Below, one piece after another: positions 15,184-22,521 of a stretch of 33,069 nucleotides of DNA. Source of the stretch: a virus; IMG/VR virus record IMGVR_UViG_3300048591_000988, positions 1 through 33,069 of that record; one strand, given 5' to 3'. The position numbers and the translations under genes were made by a program. The notes beneath the pieces are model-generated. The model searched no databases, was not told the origin of the DNA, and saw only the letters and a program-made list of their open reading frames with translations. Position 1 is the first letter of the stretch; each line of letters begins with the position of its first letter.

Positions 15184-16968
15184 TCAATCAGTTAGATTGC
15201 TGTCGCCGCGCAGACCGAGTTGCTCCAGCCAGTTGCGCACGCGGTCCAGTTGCCAGATTTGCCGGCTGGCGCTCCACGTTTTGGCGCTACGGCTGGCCAG
15301 CGCTCGCAGGATCAGCGTGCGCAGCGCTTTGATGTCGTCGATGTCGATGCCAGAGCGGTCGGTATTGAGGTTCACGGCCAGGTCGAGCAGGAATGGCTGA
15401 TTGCTCCACAACTCGCCGGCGGCGGCGCAGGCGGACGCCTCGCTAATCAGGCGCTCGGCCTCCGCCTGCTCGTCACGGATGCGCGCCCGGTGCGCCTGCA
15501 CGTCGCCGTGCTCCAACTCCTGCGTGCGGTTGGCCATGCGTTGTTTCGATGTGCAGCCGGCGCACATATTCGGCGCGCCGGCTGGGTCGGGGCGCACGTG
15601 ATAGTCGGCGGCCAGCGCGTTGTAGGCGACGACGAAGCAAGGGCAGCGCTCGCCGTTGCAGAGGTTCTGATCGAGCAGCGCGGCCGGCGCGTCGTTCCAG
15701 TAGTTGCGCGTGGTGAACCAGTTGATCTCGGTCCCGGCGACTCTCTCGGCCAGCACGGTGGCCGTAGCCACGACGCCTGTCGCGTCCCCGGTCGCAGGCG
15801 GCGCCGCGTTGCCGTCAGCCGTCGCCGCCTGCTCCGCCATCGGTTCGGCCACGACAGCGCGCTGTGCGAGCACCTGCTCGGTCTGCCAGCGCAACGACTT
15901 GGCATCGTAGCAGCCGTCACGCTCCACCTGAGCGCAGCGCGGGCCGGCGTCGCCGTTGAACTGCACGAAAAACTGGCAGCCGACGCACGGGCCCACGATG
16001 CGCTGCCACGGCTCCGCCGGCGTCCAGTCGAGCGGCCACACGGGCGGGTCGCACTGGCGTACACTCGCTACGTGCTGATTGCTGCCGTAGCCATCCAGCG
16101 GACGCGCGTAGCCGGTTTTCGGCGCCGGCGCTATCGGCTGGCGATGCGCCACAATCCAGCCGATTACCCGCTCCAGTGCGGCGACGGTCATGGCGCCGGC
16201 GTCGTCCAAATCGATCTTGGCGAGCAGGTGCGGTGCGGGCAGCAGGCGCAGCAGTGCGCGGCCGTGGCGCTCGGTGAGCTGGCCGGCGAGGATCAGTTGC
16301 TGCACGTCCTCCGGCAGTTGGAGCAGGCGCACCAGGTTGGCGGCCGCGCCGCGGGATTTGCCGAAGATTTTGCCAGCCTCCTCGTAGGTCATGCCCAAAT
16401 CGGTTCTGGCGCGCTGGATGGCGATGGCCTCCTCGATGGCGGTGAGGTCGCGGCGCTGCGCATTCTCGGCGATGGCGTGCTCCCACATCTGCCGGTCGGT
16501 GAGCGGCATCAGTAGGAGCGGCATGGTGGCGTAGGACGCAGCATCGTAGTCGATCTCGGCGCTCCACTCGGCAGCCCGCTGCGGCGCCATCTCGCGGAAC
16601 ACGTGCAGAGCGCCGTGCGCCAGTGCCAGAAATGCCAGCCGGCGGCTGTGGCCGAACGCCAGTTCGACGACCGTACCGCCGTCGTCGAGCAGGTTGGCGA
16701 TGGCGTCCTCATCCTCGTAGATTGCCGCAGGCCAGGCGTGGCCGTCGGCGTAGCGCACCAGGCGGCCAACGGGCAGTTGCTGCAGGCCGCGCGTGGCGGG
16801 CAACGACGGCGCCATCTGCACGATGCTGGCGGCCAGGCCGAGCACGTGCTCCGGGTCGTTGACCTGGCGAGTCTGAAACGGGTTGTCCTCCAGCTTCGGC
16901 AGCGGCACATTCCAGATGGTGGCCTGCTGGCTCATCTCGTTGTCGTGCTTGTGCAGCAGATTAAGCAT
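15184..16968 (-). CDS. parB: ParB-like partition protein with Cys-rich C-terminal extension
   Basis: The protein has 594 residues, about twice a usual ParB. The N-terminal CTPase-type domain shows GHSRR (106-110) and AENAQRRDLT (168-177). A helix-turn-helix follows (GMTYEEAGKIFGKSRGAAAN, 192-211), then ERHGRALLRL. Beyond residue 300 there is a cysteine cluster (C328, C331, C345, C353, with YDAK after the last), a variable Ala/Thr linker, further clusters (CNGERCPC, MCAGC) and a helical C-terminus. It would bind the centromere and load onto DNA for segregation. ATG 16968 has GGAGAT upstream and overlaps the parA stop. The Cys-rich part may bind zinc; its role is unknown. Confidence 0.87.
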   Translation of the reverse strand: MLNLLHKHDNEMSQQATIWNVPLPKLEDNPFQTRQVNDPEHVLGLAASIVQMAPSLPATRGLQQLPVGRLVRYADGHAWPAAIYEDEDAIANLLDDGGTVVELAFGHSRRLAFLALAHGALHVFREMAPQRAAEWSAEIDYDAASYATMPLLLMPLTDRQMWEHAIAENAQRRDLTAIEEAIAIQRARTDLGMTYEEAGKIFGKSRGAAANLVRLLQLPEDVQQLILAGQLTERHGRALLRLLPAPHLLAKIDLDDAGAMTVAALERVIGWIVAHRQPIAPAPKTGYARPLDGYGSNQHVASVRQCDPPVWPLDWTPAEPWQRIVGPCVGCQFFVQFNGDAGPRCAQVERDGCYDAKSLRWQTEQVLAQRAVVAEPMAEQAATADGNAAPPATGDATGVVATATVLAERVAGTEINWFTTRNYWNDAPAALLDQNLCNGERCPCFVVAYNALAADYHVRPDPAGAPNMCAGCTSKQRMANRTQELEHGDVQAHRARIRDEQAEAERLISEASACAAAGELWSNQPFLLDLAVNLNTDRSGIDIDDIKALRTLILRALASRSAKTWSASRQIWQLDRVRNWLEQLGLRGDSNLTD

Positions 16969-17674
16969 GATCGATCTCCGTTAATTCACTCATGACTGCG
17001 GTGGCAATCTCCCAGTACGCCGCGCGCAACTGGCTGTCGGCGTCAACGCCGCGTCGATAGGGCACGATGCCGAGCAGCGGGATTTCATCGCCGATGCGGT
17101 CCAGGTTGGTGCGGTGCAGCACGGTGACGCTCTGGTGTTTGGTGACGACCGCGCCGAGCACGCGCGGCGCCTGGCCGAGTTCAGCGCGCAGCCATTCCAC
17201 CATCGTGACAATGCGCCGCATTCCGTCGATGGCGTCGTGCTCCGGGTCGAGCACGATCAGCACGGCGTCGGCGGCCACCAGCGCGTTGACGGTGAGGATA
17301 TTGGCCGCCGGCGCACAGTCTATGATGACGGGACGGTCGCCGGCATCGCGCAGCGCGTTCGCCAGGTAGCGATGATTCGGCGATTTGGATTGGATGGCGG
17401 CCGCGGCATCCTCCAGCTTGATGTCGGTGCCGACCAGTTGCACGCCGTCACAGTGTTGGATGGCAGCGGCCAGGGCGGTGCGGCGCATGAGCACGTCGGC
17501 GATGCCGTTGGCGTGGTGGATGCTGCCATTGAACATGCGGGTCAGGTTGCCCTGCGGGTCGAGGTCGATGGCGAGCGGGGTGTAGCCCTGGTTGGCCCAG
17601 TGCTGTGCCAGCCAGTAGGCGGTGATGGTTTTGCCAACGCCGCCTTTGTGGTTGCAGATTGCAAGTGTTGTCAT
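16961..17674 (-). CDS. parA: ParA partition ATPase
   Basis: The protein has 237 residues. It carries the deviant Walker A KGGVGKT (10-16), AIDLDPQGN (36-44) and VIIDCAPA, which define the ParA/MinD family. It lacks an N-terminal HTH, as in type Ib plasmid ParA, so autoregulation would need another factor. ParA forms a nucleoid-bound gradient that positions the ParB-centromere complex. The start is the ATG at 17674 with AAGGAG upstream; longer readings into the spacer lack this signal. It overlaps parB by eight bases. A parS-like site lies 18 bp upstream of the start, where ParB could repress the operon. Confidence 0.93.
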   Translation of the reverse strand: MTTLAICNHKGGVGKTITAYWLAQHWANQGYTPLAIDLDPQGNLTRMFNGSIHHANGIADVLMRRTALAAAIQHCDGVQLVGTDIKLEDAAAAIQSKSPNHRYLANALRDAGDRPVIIDCAPAANILTVNALVAADAVLIVLDPEHDAIDGMRRIVTMVEWLRAELGQAPRVLGAVVTKHQSVTVLHRTNLDRIGDEIPLLGIVPYRRGVDADSQLRAAYWEIATAVMSELTEIDHA

Positions 17675-17691
17675 GGTGCATTGCTCCTTTT

Positions 17692-17707
17692 GTTTTCCTG
17701 GGAAAAC
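17692..17707. promoter_or_regulatory. parS: Candidate parS-like site, copy 3
   Basis: The exact 16-mer GTTTTCCTGGGAAAAC lies just upstream of parA, between it and the previous gene's stop codon. This is a typical place for a centromere that also acts as an operator for the par operon. Confidence 0.62.
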
Positions 17708-17708
17708 A

Positions 17709-18212
17709 TCAATCGTATTCTTGCCACTCGCCATCGATCTGGCGCGGTGGCTGCGACTCTTCTTCGCCGACGATGCGGTAGCGCTGCGCGTCGGCCTGGC
17801 GCTGTGCGTCGAAGAGCAGGCGTGCGCGCTGGTCGGCGACGCGGCGCACGTCGCGGTCGTAATCCAACTCGGCGCGGGCGCGCAGGGTGTCCAGCCGTGC
17901 ATACTCGCGGTGGACGGCCTGGCGCTTTTCTTCGACCGACGCCAGATCGCTGTTGAACTGTGCGGAGGCGCCCAACGTGCCGCGCATGATGGCCCAGGCA
18001 AAGCCGCCACCCCACGCGAAGACGACGACGCCGGCGACGATGCCAAAGGCGCCGGCCGCCCAGTTGGCGCCGAAGCGGCTTTCCAGCCACCAGCCGGCGA
18101 CGCCGATGATGATGAGCAGAACGATTAGCAGGGCGACCCGATCCCAGTACGTGCGGCGCTGCACCTGAATGTCATCGCCCCAATCCATGTCACGGTCACG
18201 ATTGCGACTCAT
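17709..18212 (-). CDS. Two-TM membrane protein with C-terminal coiled coil
   Basis: The protein has 167 residues, starting at ATG 18212 with a strong AAAGGAGAT site. A short charged N-terminus leads to two membrane segments (VALLIVLLIIIGVAGWW and IVAGVVVFAWGGGFAWAI). A long charged helix follows (about 85-150, rich in R, D, A, Q), probably a cytoplasmic coiled coil. No family recognised. It lies between the FtsK-like gene and parA, so it may anchor a DNA-handling complex to the membrane; this is an inference from position. Confidence 0.75.
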   Translation of the reverse strand: MSRNRDRDMDWGDDIQVQRRTYWDRVALLIVLLIIIGVAGWWLESRFGANWAAGAFGIVAGVVVFAWGGGFAWAIMRGTLGASAQFNSDLASVEEKRQAVHREYARLDTLRARAELDYDRDVRRVADQRARLLFDAQRQADAQRYRIVGEEESQPPRQIDGEWQEYD

Positions 18213-18223
18213 ACGATCTCCTT

Positions 18224-18631
18224 TTAGCGGAACATGCGCTGCCACCAGGGGCGGCGCGTGGGTTGACGCCGCGCTGATGGTTGCGAGCGCGACGATTGTT
18301 TGTGCTTGCAGCCGGGTTCGATCCACGGCTGCGGCATTTTCCCTTCCCAGCGCTGCGCCCACCGCAAGTTGCGCGGCTCGATTGGCTTCGAGCGCAGCCA
18401 GAAGATGCCACTGCGACACAATAGATATTCCGTCCACGCGGCGGCCCGGTCGCTGACGACAATCTCCGCCACGTTCCAATCGGCGCCGGGTTTGTTGTCG
18501 TCGTCGACGATGCCGGCGCGCTCGCTGTAGGTGTGCAGCACGAACCGCACGCCATACGGGCGGAGCGTTGCCGTCACCGCGTCACGCGCCGGACTGCACA
18601 GTCCTTTGGCAACAATGATTTTCTTGGTCAC
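18224..18631 (-). CDS. Hypothetical basic protein downstream of the FtsK-like gene
   Basis: The protein has about 135 residues, starting at a GTG that overlaps the upstream stop as GTGA (an alternative GTG lies at 18637). The first half looks like an alpha/beta domain (KKIIVAKGLCSPARDAVTAT, then YGVRFVLHTYSERAG); the last 40 residues are very basic (Arg/Lys/Gln) and could bind nucleic acid. No family recognised. Tight coupling to the translocase gene suggests a shared function. Confidence 0.65.
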   Translation of the reverse strand: MTKKIIVAKGLCSPARDAVTATLRPYGVRFVLHTYSERAGIVDDDNKPGADWNVAEIVVSDRAAAWTEYLLCRSGIFWLRSKPIEPRNLRWAQRWEGKMPQPWIEPGCKHKQSSRSQPSARRQPTRRPWWQRMFR

Positions 18632-20004
18632 ATCCACACCCTTTCGCTACTACTACTACCGCCCATTGGCGCCCGATCCAGCACCAAATCGCCCACTTCT
18701 GCCTCTGGTAGCGCAGTAGTAGTAGTGCTTTCGAGGCTTTCGAGGCTTTCGAGGTGGGCACGGGCGCGCTTGATCCACGCCAGGTTGCTGCCGCCGGTGT
18801 TGGCGCCGGGGCCGAAGACGGCGCGGATCATTTCGTTCTGGCTGGCGCCGGCGTCGAGCAACGGCGCAATGGTGGCGGCGATCTCGATAAGCCGCGGGTC
18901 GATGGTGGGCGCCGTCGGCGTGGGTGGGGCGACGGCCAGCAGCGGCGCGGCGGCGGGCTGGCTGCTGGCCCAACGCTTGCGCCAGAAAGCGACCATTTCG
19001 GCGGTCTCGGTCTGGCTGAGGTTGTACGCCTTGATGCGGCGCACGTCGGCGTCGATGCGCAGGAAGTCGCCGGGGACGGCCAGCAGGTGGGCGCCGCTGG
19101 CGGCGCGCTTGGTGGCGACGGTGGCGGCGTTGGGACCATCCACACGACCGACGAGGCGCGTGGTGAAAGCGACGTTGATCTCGGTGGTGATGGTCTCCTT
19201 GTTGGGGTACTGGGTGCCTGCCCAGACGTTGATCGCCATCGCCCGGCCCATGTTGAGGATGTCGGCGATCCGGCTCATGGTGGCGCGGTCGGTGCGGAGC
19301 TGCGCCAGTTCATCAATCAAAAGCAGCAGCCGCGGGGTGCGGGCGCCGGTTTCGATGCGGCGACGCAGTTCGGCGTCGACCATGGCCACGGCGCCGGCGG
19401 CGCTGGCCGGGTCGCCGGCGAAGGTGATTACCTGTGGCATGGTGCGAAAGACAGGAAAATCGTCATTCTTGAGATCGACGACGACGACCTGCAACTGTTC
19501 GGGCGAGGTGTTGGCGAGCAACGTCAAGAGCATCATGCGCATGAGCGTCGATTTGCCGGCGCCCGACATGGCGGCGACGAGGGTGTGATAGTCACGCTCC
19601 AGGTCGAGGTACTGCTCGGCGGGCTGCTGGCCGAACTCGTACCAGCGACCGATGAGGGCGTGGTAGCGGGGCGCCCGGATGCTGGCCGCCGACGACGGCA
19701 GGGGCTGCGGGTTGGGGTAGGGGACTTCGAGGGCGTAGGGGTATTCGCGCAGGCGCACGGGCGTGGGCTGGCTGTAGCCGGGCAGCAGGCGGCGGCGCAC
19801 GGCATAGATGGCGTTGCCCATCTCGCGCAGCAGGCCGGCGACACGCGCCTGTTTCTCGTTGCGTTCGAGCTCGAGCGGATAGCCGATGAAGCTGCTGCGG
19901 ACGGCCAGGGCGCCGGCGAGAGTGGCGTGGGCGGCGACGCGGTTGGCTTTGAGGATGCTGTTGATCTCTTGCACTTCTTGTAATCCCAGATCGTGGGTGC
20001 TCAT
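18628..20004 (-). CDS. FtsK/HerA-family DNA translocase-like ATPase
   Basis: The protein has 458 residues. Helical N-terminus, then Walker A SGAGKST (147-153), VVVVDLKNDDF (173-183) and Walker B LLLLIDEL (226-233), the arrangement of FtsK/SpoIIIE/TraB-type motors. No N-terminal membrane segments, so it is probably cytoplasmic. The C-terminus has a helical region (ASQNEMIRAVFG), possibly a winged helix, and low-complexity Ser/Thr tracts coded by trinucleotide runs and three LES repeats. GGAGG precedes ATG 20004. Likely roles are plasmid DNA transfer, segregation or dimer processing with the integrase. It is preceded by an elaborate leader with a terminator hairpin. Confidence 0.85.
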   Translation of the reverse strand: MSTHDLGLQEVQEINSILKANRVAAHATLAGALAVRSSFIGYPLELERNEKQARVAGLLREMGNAIYAVRRRLLPGYSQPTPVRLREYPYALEVPYPNPQPLPSSAASIRAPRYHALIGRWYEFGQQPAEQYLDLERDYHTLVAAMSGAGKSTLMRMMLLTLLANTSPEQLQVVVVDLKNDDFPVFRTMPQVITFAGDPASAAGAVAMVDAELRRRIETGARTPRLLLLIDELAQLRTDRATMSRIADILNMGRAMAINVWAGTQYPNKETITTEINVAFTTRLVGRVDGPNAATVATKRAASGAHLLAVPGDFLRIDADVRRIKAYNLSQTETAEMVAFWRKRWASSQPAAAPLLAVAPPTPTAPTIDPRLIEIAATIAPLLDAGASQNEMIRAVFGPGANTGGSNLAWIKRARAHLESLESLESTTTTALPEAEVGDLVLDRAPMGGSSSSERVWM

Positions 20005-20024
20005 GTGTCCTCCATCAAAACAAA

Positions 20025-20055
20025 CAGGGGCATTGCGGTCGATGCAATGCCCCTG
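20025..20055 (-). terminator. Leader terminator/attenuator hairpin of the translocase gene
   Basis: Read leftward, CAGGGGCATTGC-ATCGACC-GCAATGCCCCTG is a perfect 12-bp stem with a 7-nt loop, followed by TTTGTTTT. It lies 20 bp before the translocase start and its GGAGG site. The loop and inner stem (20036-20046) are exactly complementary to 11 bases in the loop of the neighbouring hairpin (20078-20088). Pairing between them could open or block this terminator, which suggests transcription attenuation. Confidence 0.6.
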
Positions 20056-20068
20056 CTATACTACGCAG

Positions 20069-20148
20069 GACGGGTGGTGCATCGACCGTACTCACCCGTC
20101 CTTGTGGCCTGGCGGGTGCTCACAACACCGGCCAGGCCAGTCTATTTG
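20069..20148 (+). ncRNA. Candidate antisense regulatory RNA in the translocase leader
   Basis: On the + strand, TTGCGG (20033-20038), an 18-bp gap and TATACT (20057-20062) form a plausible promoter starting an RNA near 20069. That RNA would consist of two hairpins: stem AGGACGGGT/ACCCGTCCT (20067-20075/20094-20102) and stem GGCCTGGC/GCCAGGCC (20106-20113/20131-20138) with an inner GGTG/CACC helix, then a weak T-rich end. The first loop carries TGCATCGACCG. Because it is antisense to the leftward leader, a copy-number or attenuation role like plasmid antisense RNAs is possible. No expression evidence. Confidence 0.4.
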
Positions 20149-20454
20149 TTAGCGGCGGCGTTGCCGCTTCCACGCGACGTTGCGCGCGATGGTGATGTAG
20201 CCTTGCGCCAGGCGCCGGCGCACCAGGTCGGCGTAGAGCGACTGGAGTGTGGCGTAGCGGCGCTCCATGACGTGGAGGCGGGCGCGTGCGGCGTCGGCTT
20301 CCTGCCGGTGCAGTTCAGCCCACATCCAGTTTTCGTCGCCACGCTGTTGCTGGCTGCTGGCGCGCTGGCGTTGCTGCCAGGCGTAGGCGGCGAGCCACAC
20401 GAGGGCGGCGGCCATCAGCATGATGATGAAGATCAGCAGATCGATGGTGGTCAT
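20149..20454 (-). CDS. Single-TM protein with coiled coil
   Basis: The protein has 101 residues. ATG 20454 overlaps the DnaC-like stop as ATGA. One N-terminal membrane segment (IDLLIFIIMLMAAALVWLAA) is followed by a charged helix rich in Q, R and E, and a basic end. No family recognised. It is the last gene before the hairpin block. Confidence 0.75.
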   Translation of the reverse strand: MTTIDLLIFIIMLMAAALVWLAAYAWQQRQRASSQQQRGDENWMWAELHRQEADAARARLHVMERRYATLQSLYADLVRRRLAQGYITIARNVAWKRQRRR

Positions 20455-21191
20455 GCCGTCACCTTGCGAATCGGCTTCAAATTGGGGCGCATGTCCGGCC
20501 CTTCGACATGGACGATACCCGGCACGTAGCGGGCGCCCCACTTCTCGATCACGTAGCGGTTGGCGCCGCCGGTCCACTCGCGCCAGAAGCGTCCATCCAT
20601 CATGCGGCTGTGAATGTCGCCGGGCATCGGAATCGCCGGATCGACCTGGCAGATCAGGACAGTGAGCGATTCGCCAGCCAGGGCGGCGCGGTAGCGGTGG
20701 TCGAGCAACTCCTGAAAGCCTTTGCGCGTCCAGTCGTTGGTGACGTTGGCCTTGTCGACTTCGTCGATGACCAGCGCCGGGATTTCCCGGTAGAGGGCGC
20801 CGTTGGCCGTGTCGCCGTGGATGTCGGCGAACCAGCCGTCTTCCAGGCGCCGGGCGTGGTAGAAACGGGCGGGCACGTTCTGACGCACGAGGCCGGCGAC
20901 GATGGCCTGGGCGGTGAGCGTTTTGGCGGTGCCGTAGGCGCCCCAGAGGGTGAGCCAGCCCGACGGCTGCGCCAGTACGTCGCCGACAAGCCAGCGCAGC
21001 AGGACGTGCATGTCGCTGGCGCCGCGGATGGTGGCGGCAGTTGTGCGCAGTTCCTGCTCGTTGAGGCCACTGCGGGCGCCCAGGCCGGTGTCACAGCGCC
21101 CGCAGCGCCGCGCCTTGCCGAAGCCGGGTGCGCCGGCGGGCAGGTCGGGCAGGTAGTAGCCCGCGCCGCGGCAGATGGGGCACTCAGCCAT
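20451..21191 (-). CDS. dnaC: DnaC-like helicase loader, AAA+ ATPase
   Basis: The protein has 246 residues from ATG 21191, which overlaps the initiator stop by eight bases; longer readings would overlap that gene by about 180 bp. An N-terminal zinc-finger-like CxxC pair (C4, C7, C30, C33) precedes the AAA+ core: Walker A GAYGTAKT (84-91), in which Ala replaces the usual Gly before Lys, Walker B ALVIDEVD (139-146), and SRMMDGRF (195-202) as the arginine-finger region. DnaC/DnaI-type proteins place the host replicative helicase on the origin opened by the initiator. Gene order initiator then loader is the usual phage replication pair. Confidence 0.87.
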   Translation of the reverse strand: MAECPICRGAGYYLPDLPAGAPGFGKARRCGRCDTGLGARSGLNEQELRTTAATIRGASDMHVLLRWLVGDVLAQPSGWLTLWGAYGTAKTLTAQAIVAGLVRQNVPARFYHARRLEDGWFADIHGDTANGALYREIPALVIDEVDKANVTNDWTRKGFQELLDHRYRAALAGESLTVLICQVDPAIPMPGDIHSRMMDGRFWREWTGGANRYVIEKWGARYVPGIVHVEGPDMRPNLKPIRKVTA

Positions 21192-22134
21192 CGGCGTCGG
21201 GCGGGTCGTCGTCGTTGATGCCGGCGTACCATTCGGGGCCCCAGTCGGTGGCGCGCTGTTGGGCGGCGATGTCATCGCCCGCTGCGCCAGGATGCGCTGG
21301 AGCACGTCCGCCAGGCCGGTTGCTGGCGGCGGCGGCTGGTAGGTTGGTGCTGTTGCGTTTTGCATTGAATCCCTCGCGTTGCCAGTTGGCGAGTATGCCC
21401 TCGACGTAGGTCCAGCGCCGCGCTTCGTTGCGCACGGCCAGGCCGATGGCCTGCTCGATCCACGCCGGCGGGAAGGTGCGCAGGGCGGTTTTGAGCGTGC
21501 CGGCCATGATGGGCGTGATCAGCCCGATGTTGGACTCGTACAGGGCGCAGAGTTGTTCGTAGGTCAGCCCCGGTGCGGCGTCCGGGGCTGAGGCGGGTTG
21601 CGGCGCCAGGTCGTCGGGTGGGGCTGACGACGACGACGACGCGTAGTTGTTGTTATCATCAACAACTACGGAAGTAGTTGTTGTAGTAATATAGTCAGGG
21701 TTTTCGACTGGCGCGCGCTGGGCGTGCAAATTGCACGCTGAGCGCGCGCCGTGCACGCTGAGCGCGCGCTGGTCATCATCGCTGCGCGCGCTGGGCGTGC
21801 AATTTGCACGCTGAGCGCGCGCCGTGCACGCTGAGCGCGCGCCAGGATCGGCGGTTTGATCGTCATCGTCGGCGATTTCGGCGGCTGGGGTGGCGGTTTC
21901 TTGCCACCAAATGGTGACGCTGGCGTTGCGGCGATAGACGATCAGCCCGGCGGCGTGCAGTTGGTGCAGGTGGTTGCGCGCAGTGCCGTCCTCGCCGCCG
22001 GCGATCTGGCGCAGTTCCTCATGCGTCAGGCGCACGACGCCGTTGCGCTGCCGATCGAGTAGGCGGCGGGCGGTGCGGTATGCGGGCGCCGAGAGGGGCG
22101 CGTCGTCGATGCGTGCAATCAGGTCAGCGAGCAC
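21184..22134 (-). CDS. DnaD-like replication initiator with origin in its coding sequence
   Basis: The protein has 316 residues. GTG start (22134) preceded by GAGGAG. Residues 1 to about 80 form a winged helix (LTHEELRQIAGGEDGTARNH). Residues about 85-190 are a low-complexity linker with Ala/Arg/Cys, poly-Thr, poly-Asn and poly-Ser tracts. Residues 191-257 are a DnaD/DnaB_2-type domain (LYESNIG at 198-204, YVEGILANW at 243-251). This matches phage replisome organisers, which bind iterons located in their own gene. The linker DNA holds six iterons and an AT-richer inverted repeat, so the linker is best read as an origin that happens to be translated. Confidence 0.85.
   Translation of the reverse strand: MLADLIARIDDAPLSAPAYRTARRLLDRQRNGVVRLTHEELRQIAGGEDGTARNHLHQLHAAGLIVYRRNASVTIWWQETATPAAEIADDDDQTADPGARSACTARAQRANCTPSARSDDDQRALSVHGARSACNLHAQRAPVENPDYITTTTTSVVVDDNNNYASSSSSAPPDDLAPQPASAPDAAPGLTYEQLCALYESNIGLITPIMAGTLKTALRTFPPAWIEQAIGLAVRNEARRWTYVEGILANWQREGFNAKRNSTNLPAAAASNRPGGRAPAHPGAAGDDIAAQQRATDWGPEWYAGINDDDPPDADG
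21643..21843. other. oriV: Predicted replication origin (iterons and AT-rich element)
   Basis: Two 59-bp direct repeats (21712-21770 and 21785-21843) differ at one base. Each holds an 18-bp unit TGCACGCTGAGCGCGCGC twice in direct orientation 20 bp apart, plus one inverted degenerate copy (GCGCGCGCTGGGCGTGCA) around an AT core. That gives six iterons: 21712, 21733, 21753, 21785, 21806 and 21826. Beside them, GTAGTTGTTG (21643-21652) pairs with CAACAACTAC (21661-21670) and recurs at 21675-21684, in an AT-richer stretch suited to strand opening. Location inside the initiator gene parallels the lambda O arrangement. Confidence 0.72.
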
Positions 22135-22414
22135 GGGTTACTCCTCGCTTCTTCTCCGCTGCGTCCGGGTGCGGGTGGAACTTGCGCCATTCGGCAATTG
22201 CACCTTCGACCGTTCTGCACAGCAACGTCGAACTGTTTTCACGGGAACAACGCGTGATGCTGGTACGCCGATTGCATTCCAGTATCACATGGCCGTCGGG
22301 CGTGCGTGATAGTTCAGGCAAACCGCCACACAGACACGGCGCCAGCGATTCAATCTGTCGGTCTAGCTGGCGAGCGGCAGCAGCTTCTGGGCTGCCAAAG
22401 ACGATGGCAGTCAT
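22124..22414 (-). CDS. Lar-like zinc ribbon protein
   Basis: The protein has 96 residues. LAPCLCGGLPEL, then HVILECNRRT, then VEGAIAEWRKFHP follow the pattern of Lar-type restriction alleviation and related phage zinc ribbons (CxxCGG, later C, then eAixxW). One of the usual cysteines is absent, so zinc binding may be altered. In lambdoid phages Lar modulates host type I restriction; here the function is inferred. ATG overlaps the upstream small gene (ATGA), and the 3' end overlaps the initiator start. Confidence 0.65.
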   Translation of the reverse strand: MTAIVFGSPEAAAARQLDRQIESLAPCLCGGLPELSRTPDGHVILECNRRTSITRCSRENSSTLLCRTVEGAIAEWRKFHPHPDAAEKKRGVTRAR

Positions 22415-22521
22415 AGCCCACCTGCGGCGCCAGCGGCGACGAGTACGAATCCAAGCAGGCCGACGACGCCGAGGATCAGCGCCACGTAGAAGATCGGGCT
22501 ATAGCCCTGGTCATTGTCCAT
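22411..22521 (-). CDS. Tiny single-TM protein (36 residues)
   Basis: Read leftward from ATG 22521 with GAGGAGGATC just upstream. Sequence begins MDNDQGYSPIFYV and continues with one membrane helix (LILGVVGLLGFVLVAAGAA). Its TGA overlaps the next start as ATGA, as do most genes in this operon, which supports it being real. No family recognised; single-TM micro-proteins in phage early operons can act on host membrane proteins, but this is unproven. Confidence 0.65.
   Translation of the reverse strand: MDNDQGYSPIFYVALILGVVGLLGFVLVAAGAAGGL

Noticed and set aside
16961-18046. Extended ParA start upstream of 17674
   Set aside because: The added residues are low-complexity shadow sequence running through the parS-like site and the previous gene; ATG 17674 has a clear AAGGAG and the canonical short ParA N-terminus.
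18647-18726. CTACTAC/GTAGTAG inverted trinucleotide runs as a regulatory hairpin
   Set aside because: They encode Ser and Thr tracts at the end of the translocase gene; simple codon-run origin explains them well enough.
20451-21365. Longer helicase-loader start at 21365
   Set aside because: It would overlap the initiator by about 180 bp and add a low-complexity Pro/Thr segment; the start at 21191 overlaps the stop by eight bases like other junctions in this operon.
21712-21843. CRISPR-like array
   Set aside because: The two 59-bp repeats are separated by only 14 bp, contain internal iterons and lie within an initiator gene; no cas genes are present.
22230-22250. TGTTTTCACGGGAACA resembling the chromosomal parS consensus
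   Set aside because: It matches only in part, occurs once, lies inside a coding sequence and differs from the recurrent 16-mer linked to parAB.
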